Assembly (NCBI GenBank): GCA_014529385.2
Contig: CM043944.1
Span: 88,442,884 to 88,502,883, forward strand
Direction of reading: 5' to 3'
Source: Adiantum capillus-veneris
Lineage: Eukaryota > Streptophyta > Polypodiopsida > Polypodiales > Pteridaceae
Length of the DNA stretch: 60,000 bases
Shown here piece after piece: positions 11,120-23,500 of the stretch. The notes below the pieces were generated by a model. That model saw only the letters and a list, made by a program, of their open reading frames with translations, ran no database searches and had not been told where the DNA came from. Numbering within the stretch: the stretch's first letter is position 1; every line of letters begins with the position of its first letter. Made by a program: the position numbers and the translations under genes.

Positions 11120-11974
11120 TTGAACATGCTGGAAGCACTGCCTTCCAGTGGAGGGTCAGAAAACGAGACAATAATACCTATTCAGGCAGTGACACGAGCA
11201 CAAGCTCAAAGAATAGAGAATGAACCTATAATTGAAGAGCCAAAAACCGATGCCCCAAGTTCAAAAATGAAGAATCAGAGAATCACTTGGAAAGCTAGAA
11301 AGGCGCGTATGAAAGCCACGAGAGAACGAGAGAAAACGGCTCTATCCGAGGAGTTAAAACACACAAAGGATAGATTAGAGCGGTTAGAGGATCTAGCTAG
11401 TATAAGCTCACATACTACGGCAACCATAGCACCCAAGGAAATAGCAGAACCCAAAAGTGCAGGATCAAGAGGATCAGTGTTGGCAGAAAAGGTAAATGAG
11501 CAGTTAGACGCACTTTTAAAAGGTTACGAAGCCAGACTCAAAAACAACCAAACCCAAGAGTAAAGATGGATGACTTATCCATATGCTGAAATAGAAAAAC
11601 AGAGGTTGGAAATGTGTCGAAAGATGATTGAAACAGCTCAATCCTTGATAGAAAACCCGCTTGGTAAACCTGCAAGTTGGCATGAAGTACCAGCTCCAAC
11701 CCCTATCAAACCAACTTTAGAGAAACAAGTAGAAACGAAGGAGAGACTCACGAATATCTCTGAGTCTAGGAGAGAGCCTATCATAGTGGCAAATACAACA
11801 GATGAGACAAGTGATGGGTTCCAGCGTAAAATATTAGTAGAAATGGGTAAGGATTGTAACGGTCTAGATGATCTGTGGAAGCAAATCCGTGATGCCAACG
11901 AAGCTAACCGGGTGAGTTACCAAATGAATACCATGAGAAAAGAGAAAAATGAGATTTTACCTCCTATTGAATAA
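11120..11974 (+). pseudogene. Element C Gag-Pol linker with coiled-coil segment
   Basis: Two ORFs (11120-11563 and 11570-11974) in different frames are separated by a stop. The first has a Lys/Arg/Glu-rich heptad-like stretch (KATREREKTALSEELK) that should form a coiled coil. No enzyme motif is seen. The position between the knuckles and protease, and the shared strand, mark it as Gag C-terminal or Gag-Pol spacer. The stretch 11975-12280 has no ORF and contains several stops. Confidence 0.5.
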
Positions 11975-12280
11975 TTTGAGGCAAGATCACAAATGAACTT
12001 TGATATACATTTACAAGAGGGAGACCAGGGATCAATTAGTTCGGGGCACAGCCAACCAGACTCACTAAAAACTCTACCCTCTTACCTAGGAGAGTATGAA
12101 TCCAAGTCTGAGGTGAGAGCAATCCCATCTCAAAGACTTTCTTCTAACAGAGTGATGGATTCATGAGGGTTGATTGAGTTATTGTCCACCCCTATGGCAT
12201 GCACAATCACATTAGCCGAACTCCTAAGGCTACGACCAAACATGTGGACCACCGTGGGCAATTGTTGAGAAAAATTTGGA

Positions 12281-13489
12281 GTGAAAGACCCCACCTCGAA
12301 GCTTCAAGAAGGGATCAGAGAATTGGATAGGCCTCAACTAAACACTAGGCCAGTACCTTTAAACAAGGTTGGAGAATATTGCGAGGGAGAAGATGGAAAC
12401 ACCACGCTACCAGTAGAATTCCAAGGAGTAGTTTCCAAATCTATTCTTGACAGTGGAGCAGGAATCGCTATTGACACCAAGGAAATCTGGAAAAAATGGG
12501 GAAAATCGGCTTTGAGAGCTACCAGAATGAAATTGCAATTGGCAGATGGGTTCATGGAAAAGCCTCTAGGACTCTTAGAAAAAGTAATTGTCACCTCGTG
12601 CAGAATCGAGTATGAGCATATATTTGCAATAGTCGATTTCGACAAAAAGAAAAATTACGAAATCATCTTGGGAAGACCATTCATGAGACAATTAAAGATG
12701 GTCCAAGATTGGGGTTACGACCACATATACCTTAGACATGGCGAGACTACAACCAAAATACACGTGAAAGACCATAGCTACAAAGATGTGAACCAGACAC
12801 CAATGGAAGAGTTTGATTCAGCTACATTGGTAGGATTAGAACTCCCAGCATGGTTAGGGAAACAAAAAGAGCTATGGATGTGCGGATCTTCACATTGTGG
12901 GATCTTAAGAGAGGAATGCGTCTTAGAAAGAGCTATTGAGGAGAAGGGTTATATTCCGGAACCTTTTCCTGAAGATTCCTTGGAACCTCTGGAATGGGAA
13001 CACATACTAGCAACGTTGGATGTCTGTACCATTACAAATAGTCCAACGACAAAATTTTACGATAAGGATGGCTATGATGTGCTACCCTATTACATGGTAA
13101 ACCTTAGACCAGGAGGAGATGAGATTGTAGAACCACCAGAACAAGAAGAGTTTTATAACTCCTCTGAGCATTTGGAGATAAATAATGATGCAGATAATGA
13201 GTGTTCAGACAGCTCAGGCGAGCGTGAGGAGAAAACAACGAATATCAAGTTTTATGATTTTGCCAATCAGCACCCTAGTTGCCAGGAACGCTATAGGAAG
13301 AAACGAGCAGAAAACAAAATGAGAGAGAACCCTATGCCCAGGATAAAAGATAAAACTCACTATCTAATGCTTATAAAAGCAGAGGATTGTGTAAAAGACC
13401 AAATATCAGGAAAATTCTCAAAAGTTCGAAGGGAAAGAACGCAAGAGGACATAAAACAAGTACGGAAAGCTAAAACAGAAACAAAATAA
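12281..13489 (+). CDS. Element C first retropepsin (PR1) region
   Basis: An open frame of 402 codons holds a single retropepsin domain. The active-site motif is SILDSGAGIAID (Asp codon at 12449). The downstream hydrophobic-Gly motif is IILGRPF (Gly codon at 12671), 74 residues later. The retropepsin would cleave the element's polyprotein as a dimer. The C-terminal 250 residues are acidic and charged, without a known domain, and lead to RT. The frame is open from before 12281, but no convincing start is seen; it was probably internal to a polyprotein. It ends at TAA 13487-13489. Confidence 0.8.
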   Translation: MKDPTSKLQEGIRELDRPQLNTRPVPLNKVGEYCEGEDGNTTLPVEFQGVVSKSILDSGAGIAIDTKEIWKKWGKSALRATRMKLQLADGFMEKPLGLLEKVIVTSCRIEYEHIFAIVDFDKKKNYEIILGRPFMRQLKMVQDWGYDHIYLRHGETTTKIHVKDHSYKDVNQTPMEEFDSATLVGLELPAWLGKQKELWMCGSSHCGILREECVLERAIEEKGYIPEPFPEDSLEPLEWEHILATLDVCTITNSPTTKFYDKDGYDVLPYYMVNLRPGGDEIVEPPEQEEFYNSSEHLEINNDADNECSDSSGEREEKTTNIKFYDFANQHPSCQERYRKKRAENKMRENPMPRIKDKTHYLMLIKAEDCVKDQISGKFSKVRRERTQEDIKQVRKAKTETK

Positions 13490-13645
13490 AAAAAATCTCA
13501 AGAATCAAAACAAGAAAAAACAAAAGACCCAGAGTGGACCAAATTGGAGCGTAAAAAGAAATACCAAGAACTAAAATGATCATTACGAGAGGTATGGACC
13601 ACTGAGGGAGAAAGTGAGGGTAAGGAGGAGTCCGAAAAAGGAAAC

Positions 13646-14830
13646 ATGAATGTACCATCCCACTCTCAAAAATTCACCATCCAAGACAGAAAAATCATAA
13701 TGACACCACCGGTCAGGGAAAGAATAAACCAGGAATCTTACGATGGGCCGGAAAATGCAAAATGGATAGACCTCGCTGAGCCAAGCGAAAAGCCTCAACC
13801 GGTCTATATCGCAACTGATTTAGAGCCTGAAGAAGAAGAACAGTTAACACAACTTCTCAAGAAGTATAAAGATGTGTTTGCATGGTCCTACAAAGACCTC
13901 AAAGGAGTTGATCCATCGATATGCCAACATACAATTCCTTTGAAATCAGATGCCTAACCTAGCAAACAACGTCGTTATACATATAATGACACATTTGCTA
14001 AAATAATCAAAGAGGAGATTGACAAGCTGATGGATGCTGAATTCATCTATGAAATCGAGCATATAGATTGGGTGTCACCCATTGTGGTTGTCCCCAAAAA
14101 GAACGGAAAGCTGCGAGTGTGTGTGAACCTCAAAAAGGTAAATGTAGCCACCATAAGGGATAATTATCCCTTGCCGATCACAGAACATGTATTTGAGAGG
14201 GTGGCCGGGAAACGGGCTTATTTCTTTCTAGATGGATTTTCAGGGTATAACCAATTGGCAATTGCAATAGAGGATCAACACAGAACAGCATTTTCCACAG
14301 AATGGGAAATATATGCGTATCGAGTTATTCCTTTCGGCTTAACTAATGTCCCAGCTACCTTTCAAAGGTTAATGACTCATGCGTTCAAAGAATACCTGAG
14401 AATATTCTTAGAAATATACATGGATGATCTTTGTGTACACTCTCTTCTACGAGAAGAACATATACACCATTTACAAAAGTTATTTGAGAAATGCAGAACA
14501 TATCGAATCTGTCTTAACCCAGAAAAGTGCATTTTTATGGTTAGGCAAGGCTGCATCTTAGGACATATTGTCTCAAGAAATGGCATTACCACTGACCTAG
14601 ATAAAATCAAAGTCATAGTAGACTTACCCACGCCTACTAATGCAAAACAAGTGCAATCCTTCATGGGACACTGCGGATATTATCGAAGATTCATATATAT
14701 GTATGCAGTCATTGCACAACCTCTGTATCGTTTGTTAGTCAGTTTTGACTGGACTGAGGAGTGTGAAACTTCATTCCAAAAGATGAAGGAAAACTTTGTA
14801 TCAGCACCTGTACTTAAAGCACCAGATTGA
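13646..14830 (+). pseudogene. Element C reverse transcriptase
   Basis: The pre-RT region is in ORF 13646-13957 (LTQLLKKYKDVFAWSYKDL, a common gypsy signature). A TAA then interrupts the frame before 14030. The RT fingers and palm follow: SPIVVVPKKNGKLRVCVNLK, the motif A region YFFLDGFSGYNQ, VIPFGLTNVPATFQRL, and the catalytic YMDD at 14417-14428. The connection domain ends with MGHCGYYRRFIY. The motif A Asp is present. The TGA at 14828-14830 separates RT from RNase H. Gene order places it in Ty3/gypsy. Confidence 0.92.
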
Positions 14831-15292
14831 AAAAAGATAGTTCATGTTCACATTGATGCATCTGCATATGCAATCGGGAGTATTCTGGCTCAACCTGGAG
14901 ACGGAACAATGGATTTCCCAGTTTGTTATGCAAGCCGACATTAAAATAATGCAGAAAATAACTACACAACCACTGAAAGAGAGGAGTTAGGAATGATTTA
15001 TGCTGTAAAGAAATTTTTTCATTATTTGCTCGCAAACAAATTTGTGTTCTTCACAGATCATCAAGCTCTTTTGTATCTGGTAAATGAACCATGCAATACT
15101 GGGAGAATTGTACGCTGGTTTATTATATTGCTAGAGATTGATTTCACGGTGGTGGTCAAAAAGGTTAAAACTCATCTACGAGCGAATCATCTTTCAAGGA
15201 TGCAAAATTGGGAAGCTCCTGAAGGAGCAGATGATGACATACCTGATGCTTATCTTTTCAATATTGAAATGATACCCAAATGGTCTCAGTGA
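14831..15292 (+). pseudogene. Element C RNase H
   Basis: The reading frame includes HIDASAYAIGSILAQ (first catalytic Asp), TTEREELGMIYAVK (catalytic Glu) and FFTDHQALLYLV (catalytic Asp). A TAA lies at 14942-14944 in the phrase ending CYASRH. The enzyme removes RNA from RNA-DNA hybrids during reverse transcription. The stretch 15293-15456 has no clear domain and carries frame breaks. Confidence 0.88.
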
Positions 15293-15456
15293 ATTGTTAG
15301 CATTCTTTCCTTTGGAGGTAGATTTGATAATAAGGAAGACAAATCCAAACAACAAACAATTCGACAAACAAAAAACTTCCAATTGATTGCAGGACGACTG
15401 TATCATAATAATAATTTAATTAATTGGGAACCAACTCTATAAGCGAGGAAAGGACA

Positions 15457-16729
15457 ATCAACTTAGAATTTGTGCAAGTGAAAGTGAATACCTGCTGATT
15501 CTAGAACACGCACATGGAGGCCTAAGTGGAGGCCATTTTTCAGGCGATAAGACGGAAAAAATTGTCTTAACCACAGGAATATGGTGGCCTACATTGCATA
15601 TGGATGATGAGGAGTTTGTAAAGCGTTGTGACGCATGTCAGTGCACCAAGGTGTCGATAAAGAGAGATGAGATGCCACTACGGCCAATGATGGCAGCAAG
15701 GGCATTTGCAAAATGGGGCATTGATTTTGTGGGCCTATTTCAGCCCCTGCATATCGCACCCATACCCAATATATCATTGTGGCTACGGACTATCTCAAAA
15801 AATGGGCGGAAGCCAAGGCAACACAAAAAGCAGACGCAAGAACCACTACACAATTTTTGTATGAGAATGTCTTTGTACGATACGGATTACCAATAGAAAT
15901 TGTCAGTGATCGAGGAACACATTTTCTTAATGAAGTCATTGAATATCTACTAGAGAAATTCATGGTCATACATAGAAAATCTGCTCCATATCATCCACAG
16001 GCAAATGGACAAGCTGAGGCCACAAATAAAACACTATGCACTGTTCTGACTAAAATTGTATCAAAGTCCAGAACAGACTGGGATCAGCAGCTACACTCAG
16101 CACTATGGGCATACAGGGTAGCTTACAAAACATCAATAGGAACAACACCGTACAACATGGCGTTTGGCCTAAATGCTATATTACCCATAGAGTTTTTAAT
16201 TCCAACTCTACGAGTAGTGAAACGCTTAGTATGGACAGGGCACGAGCTCTCTTCAAGAATAGATGATCTTGAAAAGCTAGATGAACTTCGCTTGAGAGCT
16301 ATAGCTTCAATCTATGCTAAAAAGAGAAGACAAAAAGAGTTTTTTGACAAGCATGCATGCACGAAAGAGTTCAAAACAGGTGATTATGTACTTGTTTATA
16401 CCTTGAAGCAACATGCCAAAAAACTTAAAAAGCGAGGGATGAGACCCCTTGTGATTAGTGACTTATCACAAAGTGGAGCTATCAAGCTTGCTACATTAGC
16501 AGGGGAAGAAATGCCAAATTGGATTAGTGGGTGTCGATTAAAAAAGTATCATTTATCACGAACACATGATATGCTTCAACAAATCCATCAAGAAAAACAA
16601 CAGATGAAGGAGAAACAGAGGGTACAAGAAGAAGCCCAAGCAGAAGCAAAAGAACGCATTGCAAAAAGACGGTTCTACGAAAACAACAACAATGTGGATC
16701 ACCATTGCGAATCAATGCCATTCGACTAA
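15457..16729 (+). pseudogene. Element C integrase
   Basis: The N-terminal zinc region has HAHGGLSGGHF and RCDACQCTK (HHCC type). The core has its first Asp in WGIDFVGLF and the second in IVSDRGTHFLNE. The Glu is in NGQAEATNKT. One frame break near 15750-15780 lies inside the core. The C-terminal part (KTGDYVLVYTLKQHAKKLK, then a Gln/Glu/Lys-rich tail) ends at TAA 16727-16729. There is no chromodomain. The last 25 bases overlap the second protease ORF in another frame. Confidence 0.9.
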
Positions 16730-17148
16730 CGAATTTTGATGAAGACACAGTGGAGCCAATAATTGCAGTCAAAGTGGGTAGCAATCAAGTTGAATCGATG
16801 GCATTGCTTGATTCTGGAGCTCAAGCAAATCTAATCTCTTACAGATTATACAAACATCTCAAGCCCAAAGATCAACTACATCCTACTCCACAGGTGCTGG
16901 AAAGTAGTACATCACATTCATTGAAAACATTGGGTTGGACTATATTGCATGTACAACTACATCAATATATTTACCCACACAAGTTTTATGTGATCGAGGA
17001 TGAAAGCACACAACACCCCATGTTGTTGGGACAACCTTGGCAAAAAGAGTATAATGTGCAGATAGATTGGAATGCGGATGCGGTCAAAATTCAGCATGCA
17101 CAAGAACAACAGGTGGTATCCTTTGCTCAACAACCGTGCAAGAACTAG
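16705..17148 (+). CDS. Element C second retropepsin-like domain (PR2), after integrase
   Basis: This frame encodes a second aspartic-protease fold. It has VESMALLDSGAQANLIS with the active-site Asp codon at 16810. PMLLGQPWQKEY has its Gly codon at 17029, 73 residues later, almost the same spacing as in PR1. The start shown is a TTG codon; the frame is open further upstream and overlaps the end of integrase. It may once have been the C-terminal end of the polyprotein, reached by frameshift, or a separate product. Proteases normally lie before RT in gypsy elements, so this position is unusual. Family membership is clear by motif; activity is unknown. Confidence 0.8.
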   Translation: MRINAIRLTNFDEDTVEPIIAVKVGSNQVESMALLDSGAQANLISYRLYKHLKPKDQLHPTPQVLESSTSHSLKTLGWTILHVQLHQYIYPHKFYVIEDESTQHPMLLGQPWQKEYNVQIDWNADAVKIQHAQEQQVVSFAQQPCKN

Positions 17149-17917
17149 ATGGCACCAACACAATCACTGGATAAAGAACCAAAAGGATGGGTTCCACTAA
17201 AGAACAACACGATACCCATGCCGACCAAATAGGGAACTTCCAACCATGTTCACTAAAACAAAAAACAACACCGACCACAATGAAAAGATCAAGGTTAGCA
17301 CCACCTGAAAAACAAGGATGGGTGCGGAAGGATAGAGGTGACATGGCAGATAAACAACAATACAACAGAAGAAGTCAACAAAAGCACACAGTTCAACCAA
17401 CAACCAAGGGAATAAAAGAGATATGGATCCCAAAGAAAATGCTCAGCAACAATGTAAATGCGACTGGCATTTGGATCCTGAAACCAAAGCAACAGGAACT
17501 ACCTTTAGTATAAGAAACATTGGCATACAGACACACACTACATATGAAACCAGCAAACGGATCTATGTGGGTGCCAATCAGCAGCCAAACAATGACAACC
17601 GCGGAAGTAGCAATAAATCTACAAAAACCTCCAAAACAAAACTACAAATGGAAAGCAACAGAGACAAAGATTATGGCCAATTCCGCCACGAAAATTCTCT
17701 CCAAGGAGACAACCACGGCCATATCGACAATAGCGGCAAACCAAGCAACCTTTGCATGAAAGACGATCAAACAGAGAGCGGTAGAGTTACAACTTTTACT
17801 TGCAAAGAAAATCTGACGCCCAAATCAACAACAAACAGAAAACCTCGACGACGAATGCCAATAAGCATCTTGCTTATACCCTCCTCTTGCACAACATTAA
17901 TTTTTTCCATGTATTGA
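17149..17917 (+). pseudogene. Gln/Asn/Lys-rich tail of element C, broken
   Basis: Overlapping short frames encode a polar tail rich in Gln, Asn, Thr and Lys. A short Trp motif recurs about every 110-140 bases: GWVPLK near 17190, GWVRKD near 17321, IWIPKK near 17431 and MWVPIS near 17571. The stops suggest a decayed continuation of the PR2 frame. No known domain is recognised. Confidence 0.35.
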
Positions 17918-20556
17918 CCGAGTATGCATCATATAGGGCCACATTACATGGCCGCGCATTAGCACGAGTTTTCACCCATACATGGCACATACACCTAGGC
18001 GATACCTTGTCGTCCGGGAGGACTCCGGCTAGGAGGGAGAGAGGCATTCTCAAATGCAGACCCAATGGAAAAAAGAGCAAAAAAGGGCATGTTTTTCGAC
18101 TATTTTAAAGGGTTGTCTTTTGATTGCAAATTTTTTTGGACCAACCCAAGTACATATGCCCTTATACAGCATGAATCTACAAGTATATGGGGCCAAACGC
18201 CAAATCAAGCCCCTAGGTGTGTGTATATAAGTAAAAATAGCCATTTTCTCGAATAAAATATTGGTAAAACGGAGAAATCCGGTCATAAAAATTGCATGTG
18301 AGTGTAGATAGTGTTTTGTGGTGATGTTTTTGATTTATTATGATTTTTGGGGATTTTTTGGATTTGATTTGCTATTTTCCTTTTAGTTTTACTAATTATC
18401 GGCAGAAAAACTTCAAAAATACAAAAAGCAGGTGAAAAACGATCGTAATGAAAAACAAAAAATATGGGGATGATCAATGACTATAGGACAACCTATGGTA
18501 CAATGGGGGTGCAATCATATGAATGGAGCGAAAAGCGTGTTTTGGCCAGATTTTGACCGAAACGTCAAATTTCTCGGGAAGTGGGAAAATGGAGTCCAAA
18601 TCAAGAAATTTTTGAGCCTAAACTGCATCTCGCAAGAAGTTGGGAGCACATGTCAAATTTCATGGAAAGTGGTTCGGGGACCCCCATTATAAGATTTTTT
18701 CACTTCATTTTAAGCCATTTCTACTATTGCCTTTTGAGAGAGAGCTCCTACCACCTAGAGCGAACGGGACTTCCAGCAGCTTCTACGACGTGCACGACTA
18801 CTCGACAGGCTCTAGACATGAGAGGTAGGCTCACCACCTTGAGCTTTTCGCGCATGTTTGTTGTTTTGTCGCGAAAACTAGCGTAGGGTTCACACGGAAA
18901 GAGGGCAGTAGAGACCTACAGGTAGAAGCGACCACCTAACGGCTAGCCCAAAAGCACTGAGGCTTCATCGGCGGCTTACCCTAGCATAGGAGACCACTTT
19001 TGAATGCCCAAAGGAGGTAGAAAACCATCGAGAAAAACCCTAACTTCTAGAGCCATGCAAGAGACCACCAAATGGAAAATCGGTAGAAAGGCGCCCAAAT
19101 GCTACCAAAACTCATGGGTAGGAGCATCTCGACGTGCTCAACAAGTCTATATAGCCCACATGGCCATACGATGACCCGAAGCGGCACTAAACTTTAGAAA
19201 CGGCATAAGACACACAAAGCGTCAAATAGCTCTCGCGGCCAAACCGCATGTCCGCTTGCCACCAAACTTCACGAGCGGCTTTCCTAGACCATCAACAACC
19301 AAATCTTATGGTGGTAGACCACCACAAATCATCGACGACATGTGAACGCAACCACGGGTGCTTCCAGAGCGACAAATTGCCAAACGGAGCGTCGGTGAAG
19401 CCAAAGTCGACAAAAACCATATGGCAAGGATTCCCAAGGGACCGTGAAGCTATAGAGACCAACATGAAGAAATTTCATCGCCAAAACGCACTCCAAGAGT
19501 CAGAAAACGGCTCGGAGGCTCTGAAATCCACACAAGGAGTTTCTTTCTATCAATTTGACTTTTTTTGTTGAAATAATGCTTAAAAGGGACTCAAGGGGAC
19601 TCAGGGCAGGTACCAGTAGCACCTCCAATATAATTTTCATCAGGAGACATCCTACGCGTAGGATGTCTCAAGGACAAATCTGGGAACCAAACCTAACATT
19701 TCTCATCACACACAGCTTCTGAATAGCCTGTACATGCTAGCCACCAAGTTTCATCACATTTGGACAAAAATTGACCTCATGTGCACCAAAAAATGCAAAG
19801 TCAGGGCATAGAGGGAAAAATGGGCCATATACCTACCAAAACTTGTCCAAATCACATGAAACTTGCAAAATATACTCATGAGCACATTGCCAAGCTATTT
19901 GTGTGGTCATATGTGAAAAATGATGAAATAGACATCCTACGCGTAGGATGTCTAAATGACATTTTTGGCCGCCAGATGGTATTTTTCAGTTCCAGATCTC
20001 TTTATGACACTTTCATAAGCCCATATATCAATTTTCAAGCCATTCTCATCACATTTGGCCCCCAACACCTCCAAGATCCACTTTTTGAGCCTCCAAGAGC
20101 AGGGCCATGTTCCACATGCCAAGGGCTACCCCCAGAACCAATTTCAAGCTATTTTGATGAAAAAGACATCCTACGCGTAGGATGTCTCTAGCATGATTTT
20201 GACTTACTGTGCAAGAAATGACCTCATGGGAACCATTACCATGGTGCAAGAAGCTCATATATCAAATTTCAACCCATTTGAATATCAATTTCCACCTGTT
20301 GAGGACATCCTACCGAATTTGTGAGCCTAAAGCCTGAATCTGCCCAGAAAAGCACTTTTTGATGCCCAAACCCAATTCCAATCACATAGCCATGTTGCAC
20401 AGGTCAAGGGCCACCAGCATGTCAAGTTTCACCAAAAACTGATGAAATAGACATCCTTTTATTTTCAATTTTCAAGTCATTTGGATAGTTAGAACTCAAT
20501 TTTTCAGCTAACATGGAAAAAACGTTAACTTCGGACTACTGAGTGCAACAGGATCT
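17918..20556 (+). other. Non-coding spacer after element C pol
   Basis: No supported ORF is present. A TATA-like TATATAA at 18224-18230 is followed by AATAAA at 18252-18257, a pairing typical of LTR U3/R. A purine-rich stretch, AAAAAAGAGCAAAAAAGGG near 18067-18087, lies before TGTTTTTC at 18090. These could mark the start of an LTR, but no partner copy is in the window. A second TATA-like site (ATTATAAGA) lies near 18687. The last kilobase holds the palindromic motifs. Confidence 0.4.
19646..20457. repeat. Cluster of perfect 22-bp palindromes, right
   Basis: Three perfect copies lie at 19646-19667, 19931-19952 and 20165-20186, all with core CATCCTACGCGTAGGATG and an extra GA/TC pair at the ends. 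Half copies lie at 20304-20313 and 20450-20457. Spacing is about 285 and 234 bases. The sequences between them are not similar. Another half copy (GACATCCTACG) lies at 24672-24682 in the LTR-like end. Confidence 0.9.
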
Positions 20557-23500
20557 ATGGCAGCCGTAAAATCACCGGCAAAGAAGAAGAGGATGACAAT
20601 AAAAGACTATTTAGAAGAAGTGGAGCCGTTTGTGATCCTGGAAGGAACTCTGAAGCCGACAAGCACATGGATACAGGATGATTTGCTAGAGTCCAATGAT
20701 TTGAAGATCTACCAAGGCGTATTCAAAGATCTTGAAAGAAATGTAGTAGAGATACCCATGGTATAACGAGAGCTCAATGAGTTTTTCAGAAGGAAGATGG
20801 GAGATTACCTAGAGAAGATAGATCTCCATAACTACTTTGAAGCTTTGCCAGCGGGGATTGACATCAAAAGAGTGTGGGAATTTGTAACCACTATCAAAGA
20901 AGATGGAGTGGCCAGAGTCACTGATTTGCAGGGCAAGCCAGATACCATGATTGTCATCACAGAGAGGGTGGTGGCAGTTGCACTTGACATCTCCAACAAA
21001 GGAGATAGTGTGACAAAGTGGCGAGGTGAAGTCAAGGTGTACTTAGAAAAGAAGAACAACTACACTTTTGAAGATATTGCAAACCCTAAAGTGGCTATCA
21101 TGATCCAGATCTACAACCAGTACTTCCACATGTGTACAAAGCGGGCACAGAAGTACAGAATGCCGCCTGGAGCCATTGCTACCACCTTCACCTGGGCAAT
21201 ACAAAAGAGCAAGCCAAAGGTGGTAAATTTGTTGCTTATATCCATGACAACCTGGTGAAGATGGGCAACAAAAATCCCACTTACATTGTGCCAGGTGAGC
21301 TAATAACAAAAGTGGTTTATGGAGCACTGCATGCCAAGGGAAACTGGCCAGAACCTCCTTCACAAAATGATTGGCTAAGGCTGAAAGAAGATAAAGAAGA
21401 GGAACCGCCCAAAGAAGATTTGCTACACGTTTAAAGCGCTGGTTAGAAACCGTGCTAGAAGAGCTGCCAGAGTCGAAGAAGGGAAAGAAAGAAAGTTTAC
21501 AAGTGCCAATCCAAGAAACCAAGTCAAAGAAAGCGGCGCGGCTTGAAATATTGATGGAAAGCTTCAGAGCCGAGAGAGCACTCAAAGGAGATTTGAGTGA
21601 GCTGTGGAAGCCATCCTTGGAAGCCATGTCGGGATCATCCTGAAGGGTGCACCGAGATCGGTTTGAAGACTACATCAAAAAATTTGAGATTTTAGATGCT
21701 ACAACAAAAAATATTCCGAATGTTCCTTTTATAGAAGAAGAAGTGGAAGAAGTAAGACGGCAACTGCTAGAAGAGCAGGAAGGCCAAGAAAGGGAGAGAA
21801 AGACCAAGGCGGATCGGGACTTCAAGAAGAAGCTAGCGACTCCACCGTCAAGCCCGGAATCCAGCCCACCCCCATCACCACCTCCCCTTAGACCTCCACA
21901 AACCCAACAAAAGGAGGAGCTGGACAAATCTGATGATCAAGAAGACTCCAAGCAAGAGAAGACCAAAGGGGAAGAGTAGAAACAAGAAGCTAAGCCCAAA
22001 GATGAGCAGCCAAAGCCAGAGGAAAGAAATTTTAGCACATTTCTTGATCTACTAGCTGTAGGGTACTCTCGAGAAGAGGCAGCTACGGTAGCATTTGAGT
22101 TGGCAAGCACAAGGCCCAAGGAACAAATGTAGAGCCTGCGGTTAGTAGAGCTGAAAGAGATGGCAACAGATACAATGGACCTACAGCAACCTACCAATGA
22201 CTGGGATGTGGTGATGCACAAGCTAACCAAACTCTGGGCAAGATCAATGGCCACAGAAAGTGATATTGATACTCTCAAGACAAATGAAGTTTAGATCAAG
22301 GCTGAAGTCAACTCACTATAAAGACAGAGCCAAGAGCATATGGACAAACAAACAAAGCTGCAAGCTAGTTTCGACGCGGCATTACAAAGATGACAGGAGA
22401 TGGAATGAGAGAATCAGGCAACCGAACAAAAGCTTCAAAGAGCTGAAGAGGAATACAAGAAAATCAGCAAGTCATTGACAGATGCAGAGAGAGAAAGGGA
22501 CAACCTAACCCTACAACTTGTTGAAGAATCCAAATAAGTGGAAACACTGAGGAATGCCAAGGAAAAGGTAGAGATAGAGCATGATGCGAGCTAGGATGAG
22601 GTAATAGAGCTTAAAGATCAGATTAAATTCAAAGATCAAACCATCCAAAGGCTGCGGGCATCTCCTTCCAGAGTCAGAGCTACTAGCTCGACTGGCACCA
22701 CTTCAGAGAATGAGCTTTATGAAGAACAAATGAAGGAGCTCCAAAAGGAGTTAACACTGGATAAGAGGAAAAGGTTGATGCTGGCCATTGATGCTGGCCA
22801 AGGGATCATTGGTCATGCAAAACCGCTTAGAAGAAGAAAATCAGGCCATGAAGAATGAGTTAGAAGCCATCAAGAGAAAGTTTGAGGAGGCAAAAAAGAT
22901 AAATGCAGATCTAAACGACCTCCTAGTAATTTACATGGGAGAGCAAGAGGAAGAATAAAAGAAAACACTTCAGAAGCAGATAGAAGAGCTCAGAGGCCAA
23001 CAGCAAATGGAAGAGCAGCAGTCTAGCACCGGTCCGGCAGCCATGGAGGGAATTGACATAGAAAAGATGTCAGATCCAGTGGACACCACCATGCAAGAGG
23101 AAATCCTGGTAGGACCCTCACAAGAGCCACAAGATCTAACACAAGAAGAAGAAGAGAAGCTGCAGAAGGCCATAGAAGCGGCAGTCAGAGACACAGCCAA
23201 AGAAGCATTGGAATGGGAGCAAAGAGTGTTTAAATCAATGACTATTTAGAAGATAGATGCCAGTAACCTTCGGCGTGAATGGCTACAACCCTCTCTCCCA
23301 TATCCTCTGCTAAAGTATGAAGCTACCACGATCAACAAACGGATCAGAGAGGAGCCAACAGTGCCACTCTACAAAGAAGATATCTCCAAACCTGAAGGAG
23401 TCAAGCTGATAGTGGACTCTGAGCCCAGGTGGAAAAAGACATGGCTGACAAAGTATCCTCAATATCTAATCCATCTGGTAGAGGCACCTAAAGTTATCCT

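Noticed and set aside
19781-20258. ORFs containing the peptide DILRVGCL on both strands
   Set aside because: The peptide is simply the translation of the palindrome, which reads the same on both strands. The frames have no other support.
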